Positions 1 through 8,216 of a DNA stretch of 64,000 nucleotides are shown one piece after another. Location: positions 5,487,501 to 5,551,500 of the forward strand of contig NZ_FNTA01000004.1 of assembly GCF_900105055.1 (NCBI RefSeq), read 5' to 3'. The translations under genes and the position numbers were made by a program. The first letter of the stretch is position 1. Each line of letters begins with the position of its first letter. This DNA comes from Amycolatopsis lurida. Lineage in GTDB: Bacteria > Actinomycetota > Actinomycetes > Mycobacteriales > Pseudonocardiaceae. Under the pieces are notes generated by a model that worked only from the letters and a program-made list of their open reading frames with translations, was not told the DNA's origin and made no database searches.

Positions 1-1791
1 GTCGAGGTTGCCCTCGAACTCCTGGAAGATCTGCGCGATCGGCTTGCCGACGATGTTCGCGAGTACGTTCAGGCGGCCGCGGTGCGGCATGCCGATGACG
101 ACCTCGTCGAGTTCGTGCTCGGCGGCCTTGTCCAGCAGCGTGTCGAGCAGCGGGATCGCCGTCTCGCCGCCTTCGAGGGAGAACCGCTTCTGGCCGACGT
201 ACTTGGTCTGCAGGAAGGTCTCGAACGCCTCGGCGGCGTTGAGCTTCGAGAGCACGTACTTCTGGACGGCGGGGTCCGGCTTCTCGTGCGGGATCTCGAC
301 GCGGTCCTGGATCCAGCGGCGCTCCTCGGGGTCGAGGATGTGCGTGTACTCGATGCCGACGGTGCGGCAGTACGAGTTGCGCAACACGCCGAGGATGTCG
401 CGCAGCTTCATCCGCTCCTGGCCGGCGAAACCGCCGACCGGGAACTCGCGGTCCAGGTCCCACAGGGTCAGGCCGTGGGAGAGGACGTCGAGGTCGGCGT
501 GGCTGCGCTGCCGGTAGTTCAGCGGGTCGGTGTCGGCCATCAGGTGACCGCGCATGCGGAAGGCGTCGATCAGCTCGATCACGCGCGCGGTCTTGTCGAC
601 CGGGCCGTCCGGGATGTCGGCGACCCAGCGGATCGGCTCGTAGGGCAGGCGCAGGCTGGTGAAGACGTCGTCGTAGAAGCCGTCCTCGCCGAGCAGCAGC
701 TCGTGGATGCGCTTGAGGAACTCGCCCGACTCCGCGCCCTGGATGATGCGGTGGTCGTAGGTCGAGGTCAGCGTCATGATCTTCGAGACGCCGAGGTCGA
801 CCAGGGCCTTCTCGCTGGTGCCCTCGAAATGCGCCGGGTACTGCATGGCGCCGACGCCGATGATCGCGCCCTGGCCCGCCTGCAGGCGCGGCACCGAGTG
901 GTTGGTGCCGATGCCGCCGGGGTTGGTCAGCGAGATCGTGGTGCCGGCGAAGTCGTCGGCGGTCAGCTTGCCGTTGCGGGCCTTCTTGACGATCTCCTCA
1001 TAGGCCTGCCAGAACTGCATGAAGGTCATGTTCTCGGTGGCCTTGATGGAGGCCACGACGAGCGTGCGGGCGCCTTCCTTGCCCTTCATGTCGATCGCGA
1101 GACCGAAGTTCACGTGCTCCGGCGTGACCGCGAACGGCTTCCCGTCGATCAGCTGGTAGTGCCGATTCATGTTCGGGAAGTTCTTCAGCGCGCGGACCAT
1201 CGCGTACCCGATGAGGTGCGTGAAGGAGATCTTGCCGCCACGCGTGCGCTTGAGGTGGTTGTTGATGACGATGCGGTTGTCGGCCATCAGCTTCGCCGGA
1301 ACGGCGCGCACACTCGTGGCCGTCGGCACGGACAGCGAGGCGTCCATGTTCTTCGCGATCGCCGCCGCGGCGCCGCGGAGCTGCTTCGACTCCGGCTCGG
1401 CGTCCTTCTCGGCGGGCTTGGCGGGGGCCTTCTCGGCCGCCTTGGGCGCGGCCTTGGGTGCCGCCGCCTTCGCCTCGGTCTTCGGAGCGGCCTTCGCGGG
1501 GGCGTTCCTCGGAGCGGTCTGCTGCGCGGTGGACTCGGCGTTGCGGACTGTCTGCGGCGACGGCGTGGCGGCGGCCTGGCCGTTGGCGCCGGGGCCCTCA
1601 TTGCCGGGGTCTCCGGAGTTCTGACGCGCGTCGTCGGCCTTCGTCTGCGCGTCCTGCGTTGGCTTGAAGTCCGCGAAGAAGTCGTGCCAGGCGGCATCGA
1701 CTGAGCTGGGGTCGGCGAGGAACTGGTCGTACATTTCCTCGACGACCCACTCGTTGGGGCCGAATTGTGACGCAGGGCTGCTGCTGGACAC
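1..1791 (-). CDS. kgd: Multifunctional 2-oxoglutarate metabolism enzyme (KGD/OdhA), N-terminal part
   Basis: This is the fused E2/E1 subunit of the actinobacterial 2-oxoglutarate dehydrogenase complex, a cytosolic TCA-cycle enzyme. About 597 of the usual roughly 1,230 residues lie in the window; the C-terminus runs off the left edge. The GTG start at 1791 gives VSSSSPASQFGPNEWV, the typical N-terminal segment. An Ala/Pro/Lys-rich linker follows (about residues 40-115). Then comes a 2-oxoacid acyltransferase (E2) domain whose catalytic region reads YDHRIIQGAESGEF near residue 350, where a stand-alone E2 would have DHxxxDG. The E1 part begins after that, with HRGRLNVL visible near the edge. No lipoyl domain is visible in the part present, as is known for this family. 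The gene is monocistronic on its 5' side. Confidence 0.96.
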   Translation of the reverse strand, partial: MSSSSPASQFGPNEWVVEEMYDQFLADPSSVDAAWHDFFADFKPTQDAQTKADDARQNSGDPGNEGPGANGQAAATPSPQTVRNAESTAQQTAPRNAPAKAAPKTEAKAAAPKAAPKAAEKAPAKPAEKDAEPESKQLRGAAAAIAKNMDASLSVPTATSVRAVPAKLMADNRIVINNHLKRTRGGKISFTHLIGYAMVRALKNFPNMNRHYQLIDGKPFAVTPEHVNFGLAIDMKGKEGARTLVVASIKATENMTFMQFWQAYEEIVKKARNGKLTADDFAGTTISLTNPGGIGTNHSVPRLQAGQGAIIGVGAMQYPAHFEGTSEKALVDLGVSKIMTLTSTYDHRIIQGAESGEFLKRIHELLLGEDGFYDDVFTSLRLPYEPIRWVADIPDGPVDKTARVIELIDAFRMRGHLMADTDPLNYRQRSHADLDVLSHGLTLWDLDREFPVGGFAGQERMKLRDILGVLRNSYCRTVGIEYTHILDPEERRWIQDRVEIPHEKPDPAVQKYVLSKLNAAEAFETFLQTKYVGQKRFSLEGGETAIPLLDTLLDKAAEHELDEVVIGMPHRGRLNVLANIVGKPIAQIFQEFEGNLD

Positions 1792-2152
1792 GGCTTGGAC
1801 TCGCCTCTATCCGTCTCGAGATCTTGAACACCGCTGATGCGCCTACCAGGCTAACCCCCTCGGTCGCGGCCGTGTGATGGAACTGGCCTGTGTGAGGCGT
1901 GGCGCACTAGGTGATGGGTCACTGTCTCGATCAAGAGACCGAAAACAAACCCCGTCCGCTTCCTGCGGGGGAGCAGGGGACCTTTGCTCTCGTTTTCACC
2001 GTCCGTGCAGGTCAGGTCACTGTCCCGTCGGTAAAGGTTGGCTGGGTCGTCGTGCGCGGACAGCCTGGAGTTCACGTCGGGCGGTTTCGCTGGGCGGAGG
2101 ATGCGGCCGGTGTCGTGCCGGCCGCCGATCGCCCGCGAGGTGGTGGCAGCCG
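1792..2152. other. Intergenic region upstream of kgd
   Basis: This is 361 bases without a convincing gene. It must hold the kgd promoter (minus strand) and the promoter of the 88-residue gene (plus strand). I see no clear -35/-10 pair. Near 1952-1970 there is a small CCCCG...CGGGG hairpin. Open frames here have no family resemblance and are probably chance frames of high-GC DNA. Confidence 0.4.
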
Positions 2153-2419
2153 ATGTGGCTCGACGAGTGCCCGTCGTTCTGGGACGAGGGGCGTGTGCGC
2201 CCGCTGGTCACCGAGTCCGGCAAGGTCGTGCTGATGTGCGACTCGTGCTCGGCGGTCTGGCCGACGCTCGCCGACTTCAAGGAGATGGAGCACGTCGAGC
2301 CCGACGAGCCGGACTGGGCGGTGACGGCCGGGGTGCACGTCCGGCCCGGGACCGTCCGCTGGGCTTCGCCTCAGGACCTCGAGGTCGCCGGGATGAGCGG
2401 CCTCAAGTGGCGGCCTTAG
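2153..2419 (+). CDS. Hypothetical protein, 88 aa, with CxxC
   Basis: This small acidic, tryptophan-rich protein (starting MWLDECPSFWDEG) has a central MCDSCSAVWP segment. The CDSC pair plus an earlier Cys could bind a metal, but the set is incomplete for a classic zinc ribbon. I recognise no family by name. The ATG at 2153 is chosen because AGGTGG lies about ten bases upstream and the upstream frame looks non-coding. Its stop codon overlaps the stop of the convergent DUF4291 gene by a few bases (2416-2419), so both transcripts must terminate inside the neighbour. Confidence 0.6.
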   Translation: MWLDECPSFWDEGRVRPLVTESGKVVLMCDSCSAVWPTLADFKEMEHVEPDEPDWAVTAGVHVRPGTVRWASPQDLEVAGMSGLKWRP

Positions 2420-2985
2420 CCGGGGTACGGACGCTCCGCGGGTAGCAGCGCTTCGGCGTCTTCCATGCGGTTCGCCGCGACCAGGGCGCCCATCTCGCGC
2501 ATGACCTCGGTGACGTCGGTGACCGCCGTGATCCATTTGTCGACATAGCGATCAACGGCTTCGCCGCTCAGACCCATCTGGAGCGAACGGTGCTTCAGGG
2601 CGCCGAGCCGGATACTGCGTTCCGGATCCCACTGGATGCGGACCGGGCTCGCCTTGACCTCGTTCTGCCACGTCTTCAGGTCGGGGTGGACGTCGGGGTC
2701 GTAGTGGCTGAGCGCGGCGTGGCCGAGCGCCCAGGCGAAACCCTCGCGAGTGATGTCGAGGGCGAGTACGCGCTCTTGGCCGGGCTTCGCGGCCCAGCCG
2801 CAGCGGTACGCCATCCAGAGGAAGGACGGCTTGATCCAGGTCATGCGTTCGCGTTTGAACGGCGGCACGAAAGTGCCCGCCTTCAGCGCGGCGTCGGCGA
2901 TAAACGGCGAGTACGCCTGATAGACGCGGATCGTGGTCTCGGTGTACACGGCGCGGATCTGCCGCGCCGGGATCTCTTCTTTCAT
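2416..2985 (-). CDS. DUF4291 family protein
   Basis: A 189-residue protein starting MKEEIPARQIRAVYTE. The conserved DUF4291 features are visible: the R-Q-I-R-A-x-Y start, a VYQAYSPFIADAAL segment, FKRERMTWIKPSFLWMAYR, and the later IQWDPERSIRLGAL and RSLQMGL motifs. The length matches the family (about 180-200 aa). The biochemical function of DUF4291 is unknown to me. The frame stays open further upstream, but similarity begins at this Met. The gene converges with the 88-aa gene. Confidence 0.88.
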   Translation of the reverse strand: MKEEIPARQIRAVYTETTIRVYQAYSPFIADAALKAGTFVPPFKRERMTWIKPSFLWMAYRCGWAAKPGQERVLALDITREGFAWALGHAALSHYDPDVHPDLKTWQNEVKASPVRIQWDPERSIRLGALKHRSLQMGLSGEAVDRYVDKWITAVTDVTEVMREMGALVAANRMEDAEALLPAERPYPG

Positions 2986-3046
2986 TTGCCGTACAGCGTG
3001 ACAGGTGCTTTGGGTGCGCGCGACCGAAATTCCCTTGCCCTCGGGC

Positions 3047-3401
3047 ATGCGTGCGGCATTGCCGCGCAAGGGATCGCGACGGATCTACGCACAAGAAGGC
3101 GGATATTTCCTTTCGTACGGGGTGGAATCGGAGGACGCGCGGGGTGCGGTACTGGTGGTCAGGACGGATCACGCGCATCCGTTGAATTACCTGGGGGGCG
3201 TCGAAGGCCGTGCTGCCTTCGGATGTCGAACGGGCGATCCGGCTGGCGCTGGCTCGTGGATGGGAGCCGTCGGGTCCGGGGGCGCAGTTCCAGCTGGACC
3301 TCGCCGCTGCGTTAAGACCCGCATTCAGAGGACTGAATGCGGGTCGGAACGCTCCACCGGAGCCGCGTTGCTGGGGGGTGACGGCGGTTTCGCGTGACTG
3401 A
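3047..3401 (+). pseudogene. Small hypothetical protein gene with a frameshift
   Basis: Two overlapping frames read together as one small protein. From ATG 3047 the first frame gives MRAALPRKGSRRIYAQEGGY... and VVRTDHAHPLNY up to about 3190. The second frame continues with WGASKAVLPSDVERAIRLAL and GWEPSGPGAQFQLDL to the stop at 3401. The switch falls in the run TACCTGGGGGG (3188-3198) and is explained by one extra base. The layout (a beta-strand-rich half ending in NY, then an ...SDVERAIRLALARGW... helix) looks like a compact actinobacterial protein of about 90-110 aa. I do not know its function. It could be a true pseudogene or a sequencing error at the G-run. Confidence 0.5.
3316..3345. terminator. 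Perfect 13-bp stem with AGGA loop
   Basis: GACCCGCATTCAG and CTGAATGCGGGTC form a perfect 13-bp inverted repeat with a 4-base loop. It lies inside the 3' end of the frameshifted small gene. It may act as that gene's terminator if the real protein ends near LDLAAAL. Confidence 0.45.
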
Positions 3402-3402
3402 A

Positions 3403-3483
3403 CGGACGACACGGGTGATCAGGCGGACGACACGTGTGATCAGGCGGACGACACGGGCGTGGCCGGGTTCCGCCACGTGTCGT
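3403..3483. repeat. Tandem 21-bp units plus an inverted copy
   Basis: Units at 3403-3423 (CGGACGACACGGGTGATCAG plus G) and 3424-3444 (one substitution) are followed by a third partial copy from 3445. CACGTGTCGTC at about 3473-3483 is an inverted copy of the unit core, so the last part can fold into a stem. It abuts the stop of the downstream-facing ABC exporter and may serve as its terminator. Confidence 0.6.
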
Positions 3484-3484
3484 C

Positions 3485-6400
3485 TCAGCCGAGGGACCAC
3501 AGGCGCGCGTAATGACCGTCCGCCGCGACCAGTTCCGCGTGCGTGCCCTGTTCGATGATCCGGCCGTGGTCCAGCACCACGATCCGGTCCGCCTTGGCGG
3601 CGGTGGCGAGGCGGTGCGCGACCACGAACGTCGTGCGGCGGCGCGCGAGTTGTTCCGTCGCGCGCAGGACGGCGGCCTCGGTGGACGGGTCGAGGGCCGC
3701 TGTCGCCTCGTCGAGCAGGAGGACGTCCGGGTCCACGAGTTCGGCGCGGGCGAGGGCGACGAGTTGCCGTTGCCCGGCCGAAAGGGACCGTCCGCGTTCA
3801 CCGACGGGCTGGTGGAAACCGGCCGGGAGCGCGGCGACCCCGTCGAGCGCACCGACGGACCGCACCGCTTCCTCGACCTCCGCGTCCGTCGCGGAAGGCC
3901 TGCCGTAGCGGACATTGTCCGCGACGGTCCCCGAGAACAGATGCGCTTCCTGTGGCACCACGCCCATCCTCGTGCGCAGGGCGCCCAGGTCGTACTCGCG
4001 GATGTCGGTGCCGTCGATCCGGACCACACCGCCTGTCGCGTCGTAGAAACGCGCGACAAGTTTCACCGCCGTGGACTTCCCGGCGCCCGTCGCACCGACC
4101 AGGGCGACGGTCTCCCCGGGGGCGACCTCCAGTGTCAGCTGCTTGAGCGCGGGATCATCCGTAGCGGTGTAAGCGAAATCGACGTCCTTGAAGGAGACCT
4201 CGCCGCGTAGCCGTTCCGGGACCGGCACCGGGTTCTCCGCCTGCGGAACGGAAGTCGGCGTACGCAGGAGGTCGCCGATGCGCGTCAGGCCGACCCGCGC
4301 CTGCTGATAGCCGTCGAACACCGAGGACAGCTGCTGGATCGGCGAGAAGAACTGGCCAAGGTACAACAGGAACGCCACCAGCACGCCGGCCGACAGCGTG
4401 CCCGCCGCGACGCGGTTCGCGCCGACGATCAGCACGACGACCTCGGCCAATCCGGAAAGCATTGCCGCGAAAGGGAAGTACGTCGCGACGTAGCGTTGGG
4501 CGCGCAGCCGCGAACGCCGGTACTCGTCGCTGCGGGAAGCGAACTTCTCCGCCGTCCGCTCCTCGCGGGTGTACGCCTGCGCGACTCGCAGCCCGTTCAC
4601 GTTCTCCTGCATGTCCGCGTTGACGACGCTGACCCGTTCCCGGGCCTCGGTGTACGCCTTGGACGACGCCCGGCGGAAGATCACCGTCGCCACGACGAGG
4701 ATCGGCAGCACCGCGAGCGCGTACGCCGCCAGCCCGATGTCGGTGATCATCAGCGCCGCCGCGATCCCGACCAGTGTCAGCGCGCTCACCACGGCCTGCG
4801 CGACACCGGTCTGCAGGAATGTCGAGAGCGCGTCGACGTCGGTCGTCATCCGGGTCATGATCTTCCCGGACAGTTCGCGTTCGTAGAAGTCCAGCCCGAG
4901 CCGTTGCAGATGGGCGTAACTGCGGACGCGCAGCGAATACAGCACCGTCTCACCGACCCGCGCGGTCATCCTGGTCTGGAGGTAGACCACCAGCCAGTCC
5001 GTGAGGATCACCAGCGCGCCGATGCCGGCGGCCAGCCAGATCACCGCCTCCGCTCCCGCGCGCACCCCGCCGTCGATGCCGTACTGGTACAGCGCGGGCA
5101 TCGCGATGGTGGCCAGCGCGTCCGCCGCGACCAGCCCGATCACCACGGCCAGCGGGCCGCGCACCGGTTTCAGCAGGCGGCCCAGGCGGAACTTCGGTTC
5201 GGGCGCGGTGACGTCGGTGCCCGGCAGGCGGGGGACGTCCGTGGCGGGCGGCAGTTTCCGCACGCCATCGATGAGCTCCTGGCTCGGCGGCAGGTCGACG
5301 TCCCATTCGCCGCCGGAGCCCTTTCGCTCGCCCGCCAGTTCGTCGGCCTTGTCCAGCTCCGGCCACAAGGCCGGGGTGATTCCCGACGGGCCGCAGTCCA
5401 GGCCCTCGCAGCGATGTGGTTCCTCGACGTCGTCACCCGGACCGGCGACGAGCTCGCGGAACAACGGACAGCGTGCGAGCAGCTCCTCCTCGGTACCGAC
5501 GTCGACGACGCGGCCCTTGTCGAGCACGGCGATCCGGTCGGCGAGAGCGAGGGTGGAGCGGCGGTGCGCGATCAACAGCGTCGTCCGGCTCGCGGTGACC
5601 GAACGCAGCGTGTCGTGGATCGCGGCCTCGGTGACCGTGTCGATGGCGGACGTCGCGTCGTCCAGCACCAGCACGCGCGGATCGGTCATCAGGGCCCTGG
5701 CGAGGCCCAGCCGCTGCCGCTGACCGCCCGACAACGTGAGACCGCGCTCGCCGACGAGCGTGTCGTACCCCTCGGGGAGGCGCTGGATGAACTCGTCCGC
5801 CTCCGCCGCCCGCGCGGCCGCGCGGATCTCCTCGTCGCTCGCGTCCGGCCTGCCGTAGGCGATGTTGTCGCGTACCGAGGAAGAGAAGAGGAACGCCTCC
5901 TCGAAGACCACGCCGATGACGCTGCGCAGGTCTCGCTGCCGGACGTCGCGGACGTCGAGGTCGCCGACCTGGACCGAGCCGCTGTGCACGTCGTAGAACC
6001 GGGGGAGCAGCAAGGAGATCGTCGACTTGCCGGAGCCGGCGGTGCCGACCAGCGCGAGCGTCTCGCCCGGCAGGGCCTCCAGGGTGAGCCCGTCGAGCAC
6101 GGGATCCGACCGCGTGTAGCCGAAGGAGACGTCTTCCAGTCGGACGCCGAGCGGGCCTTCGGGCAGCGGCCGCGCGTCCGGGCTGTCGACGACGTCCGGC
6201 TGCGCGTCGATCAGTTCGTTGACCCGTTCCGCGCCCGCCCTGGTCAGCTGGGCCTGCACGACGAGGCTGGAGATCATCCGTGCCGGGCCGATCAGGATGG
6301 ACAGGTAGGTCGCGAACGCCAAGAAGGTGCCGAGGCTGACTTCACCCTTCAGCGCGAGGACACCGCCGACCGCCAGTACCGCGACCTGACCCGCCGCGGG

Positions 6401-7207
6401 CAGCGCGGCCGTCGTGGCCGTCGGCAACGACGAGAGCCGGGCCGCGCGCATGCGTTCAGCGAAGAGCTTCTTCGCTGTCTTCTCCAGCTTCGCGACTTCG
6501 CGCGCTTCCTGGCCGAAGCCCTTCACGACGCGTACGCCGGTAACGGTCTCTTCGACCTGCTGCGCGACGTCGGCCGCGCGCTGCTGGGCCGCCCACGTCG
6601 CGGGGAAGAGCCGCTTCCGGCTCACCGCCATGATGATCGCGATCGCGGGGGCGACCACCATCGCGATCAGGGTCAGCGTCGGCGACATCCACAGCATCGC
6701 GCCGAGCGACAGCAGTGCGAAGATCACCGAACCCGCCGAAAGCGGCACCTGCATCAGGACCGACGTGACCAGCTGCAGATCCGAGATCGCGCGCGAGGCG
6801 ACCTGGCCGGTGCGCAGCGCGTCCTGCTTTCCGCCGTCGAGCCGAGAGACCGCGTTGAACACCTGGCGGCGCAGGTCGTGCTGGACGTCGAGGGCCAGCC
6901 GCCCGCCGACGTACCGGCGGGCGAAGGCGTTGCCGAACGTCAGCACCTGCAGCACCGCCATCACCGTGGCGAGCAGGCCGAGCCGGGAGGTGTCGCCCGC
7001 GACGGCGTCGTCCAGCGCCTCGCGGATCAGCAGCGGACCGGCGGCCTGCAGCCCGACGCCGATGATGGCCGCGCCCAGCGAGAGCACGACCAGCCAAGGA
7101 TGTTTCCAGCACGAAGCGGCCAGACGGCGGATCCAGCCTCCGGTGGGCGCGGGGGCGGTCTCACGAGCCGGACTGGCTTGACGCGGACGAGGTGGAGCAG
7201 TAGTCAC
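3485..7207 (-). CDS. Fused double ABC exporter (Rv0194-type multidrug transporter)
   Basis: A single 1,240-residue polypeptide with two full half-transporters in the order TMD1 (about 30-320), NBD1 (about 360-590), acidic linker, TMD2 (about 690-960) and NBD2 (about 1000-1235). It is a membrane ATP-driven exporter resembling mycobacterial Rv0194, which is linked to drug efflux. NBD1 has Walker A GTAGSGKST (Lys near 394), signature LSGGQ and Walker B VLVLDDATSAID, so the catalytic Glu position is Asp. NBD2 has GATGAGKST (Lys near 1044), signature LSAGQ and a canonical LLLDEATAALD. NBD1 is therefore the degenerate site. The GTG start at 7207 has a weak GCGGG Shine-Dalgarno. It is transcribed alone. 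Confidence 0.93.
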   Translation of the reverse strand: MTTAPPRPRQASPARETAPAPTGGWIRRLAASCWKHPWLVVLSLGAAIIGVGLQAAGPLLIREALDDAVAGDTSRLGLLATVMAVLQVLTFGNAFARRYVGGRLALDVQHDLRRQVFNAVSRLDGGKQDALRTGQVASRAISDLQLVTSVLMQVPLSAGSVIFALLSLGAMLWMSPTLTLIAMVVAPAIAIIMAVSRKRLFPATWAAQQRAADVAQQVEETVTGVRVVKGFGQEAREVAKLEKTAKKLFAERMRAARLSSLPTATTAALPAAGQVAVLAVGGVLALKGEVSLGTFLAFATYLSILIGPARMISSLVVQAQLTRAGAERVNELIDAQPDVVDSPDARPLPEGPLGVRLEDVSFGYTRSDPVLDGLTLEALPGETLALVGTAGSGKSTISLLLPRFYDVHSGSVQVGDLDVRDVRQRDLRSVIGVVFEEAFLFSSSVRDNIAYGRPDASDEEIRAAARAAEADEFIQRLPEGYDTLVGERGLTLSGGQRQRLGLARALMTDPRVLVLDDATSAIDTVTEAAIHDTLRSVTASRTTLLIAHRRSTLALADRIAVLDKGRVVDVGTEEELLARCPLFRELVAGPGDDVEEPHRCEGLDCGPSGITPALWPELDKADELAGERKGSGGEWDVDLPPSQELIDGVRKLPPATDVPRLPGTDVTAPEPKFRLGRLLKPVRGPLAVVIGLVAADALATIAMPALYQYGIDGGVRAGAEAVIWLAAGIGALVILTDWLVVYLQTRMTARVGETVLYSLRVRSYAHLQRLGLDFYERELSGKIMTRMTTDVDALSTFLQTGVAQAVVSALTLVGIAAALMITDIGLAAYALAVLPILVVATVIFRRASSKAYTEARERVSVVNADMQENVNGLRVAQAYTREERTAEKFASRSDEYRRSRLRAQRYVATYFPFAAMLSGLAEVVVLIVGANRVAAGTLSAGVLVAFLLYLGQFFSPIQQLSSVFDGYQQARVGLTRIGDLLRTPTSVPQAENPVPVPERLRGEVSFKDVDFAYTATDDPALKQLTLEVAPGETVALVGATGAGKSTAVKLVARFYDATGGVVRIDGTDIREYDLGALRTRMGVVPQEAHLFSGTVADNVRYGRPSATDAEVEEAVRSVGALDGVAALPAGFHQPVGERGRSLSAGQRQLVALARAELVDPDVLLLDEATAALDPSTEAAVLRATEQLARRRTTFVVAHRLATAAKADRIVVLDHGRIIEQGTHAELVAADGHYARLWSLG

Positions 7208-7268
7208 CCCGCAAGCCTATGCGTCCGCACCGACAGGACCGGGCGGTTCGCGCAGGGCCGAACGCGAT

Positions 7269-7311
7269 GAAAGGCCCCTTCATCGCGGATTTCGCGATGA
7301 AGGGGCCTTTC
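7269..7311. terminator. Long palindrome with AAGGGGCC core
   Basis: Perfect 19-bp arms (GAAAGGCCCCTTCATCGCG and its complement) with a 5-base loop lie between the ABC-2 permease gene and the exporter gene, both on the minus strand. It sits just past the permease stop at 7332, so it probably terminates that operon. It shares its core with palindromes at 20627, 38523 and 59433. Confidence 0.7.
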
Positions 7312-7331
7312 AGGTCACGTGCGAGTGTGAC

Positions 7332-8216
7332 TCAGGTGATGTCCTTCTTCTGGTTCACGGCCCAGCCTGCCAGGAAGAAGATCATCGTCCAGCCGAAGAA
7401 GATCAGCGCCGAGGCCCACCACGAGAACGCGCCGGGCGCACCGGCCGCGTACTGGAGCGCCCAAGCCGTCTCGTCCTGCAGGCCGGGCACCTTCACGCCG
7501 GCGGCGCCGAACGCCTCGGCACCGATGGCGCCCACGATGCCGTTGACCGTGCCGTTCGGCAGGACGCCGCCCAGCCAGGTGATGTCGGCCGCGCCGAACA
7601 TGACGAACACCAGCACGTTCTCGACCACCAGCATCCAGATGGTCAGCGTGATGATGCTGCCGACCACGCTGCGCCAGACCGCGCCGACCCCGATACCGAA
7701 CAGGGTCGCCAGGATCGTCGCGAGGACACCCGCGCCGAGCACGCCCAGCCACTGGCCCGCCGTCGGCAGGCGCTGGCTGTCGACCGTGATCACGGTGCCG
7801 AGGCTCGCCGCGCCCACGATGATCACGCCGTAGATCGCGCCCCAGGCGATGTAGGTGATCATCTTCGCGCTCAACGCCGAAACCCGGTTCGGGGCGGTGA
7901 GGAACGTCGTGGTGATCGTCTTCTTCGTGTACTCGCCGGCGAGGGCGAAGACACCGAAGATGATCGGGATCATCGTGCCGATGTTGATGCCGTGCCCGAG
8001 GGCGAGCAGGCCCACGGGCAGCTCGCCGGTCGAGATGCCGAGCGCCTCGGTCAGCTCACGGGTGTCGGAGCGGCCGAGGAAGTCGCTGAAATCGTTGGTG
8101 ATCATGCCCCAGAACAGGGCGAACGCGAAAGCGAAGACCACCGCGGGGATCATCAGCGCCCACCACGCCTTGAGCGTGAGCGTCTTGCGGAACTCCGCCT
8201 TGATCAGGTTGCCCAT
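7332..8216 (-). CDS. ABC-2 type transporter permease
   Basis: A 294-residue integral membrane protein beginning MGNLIKAEFRKTLTLKAWW. It has about six hydrophobic segments and a conserved cytoplasmic GEYTKKTITTTFLTAPNR loop typical of ABC-2 permeases of the CcmA/DrrA-partner type. Its ATG overlaps the stop of the upstream ATPase gene by one base (TGATG), so the two are translationally coupled and form one transporter. The substrate is not evident. Confidence 0.9.
   Translation of the reverse strand: MGNLIKAEFRKTLTLKAWWALMIPAVVFAFAFALFWGMITNDFSDFLGRSDTRELTEALGISTGELPVGLLALGHGINIGTMIPIIFGVFALAGEYTKKTITTTFLTAPNRVSALSAKMITYIAWGAIYGVIIVGAASLGTVITVDSQRLPTAGQWLGVLGAGVLATILATLFGIGVGAVWRSVVGSIITLTIWMLVVENVLVFVMFGAADITWLGGVLPNGTVNGIVGAIGAEAFGAAGVKVPGLQDETAWALQYAAGAPGAFSWWASALIFFGWTMIFFLAGWAVNQKKDIT

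Noticed and set aside
3403..3483. CRISPR array
   Set aside because: Only two to three contiguous units without spacers, and no cas genes.
4496..7270. A 924-codon open frame on the plus strand
   Set aside because: It is the complement of the ABC exporter. Its translation is Arg/Gly-rich and shows no domain, as expected of antisense frames in high-GC DNA.
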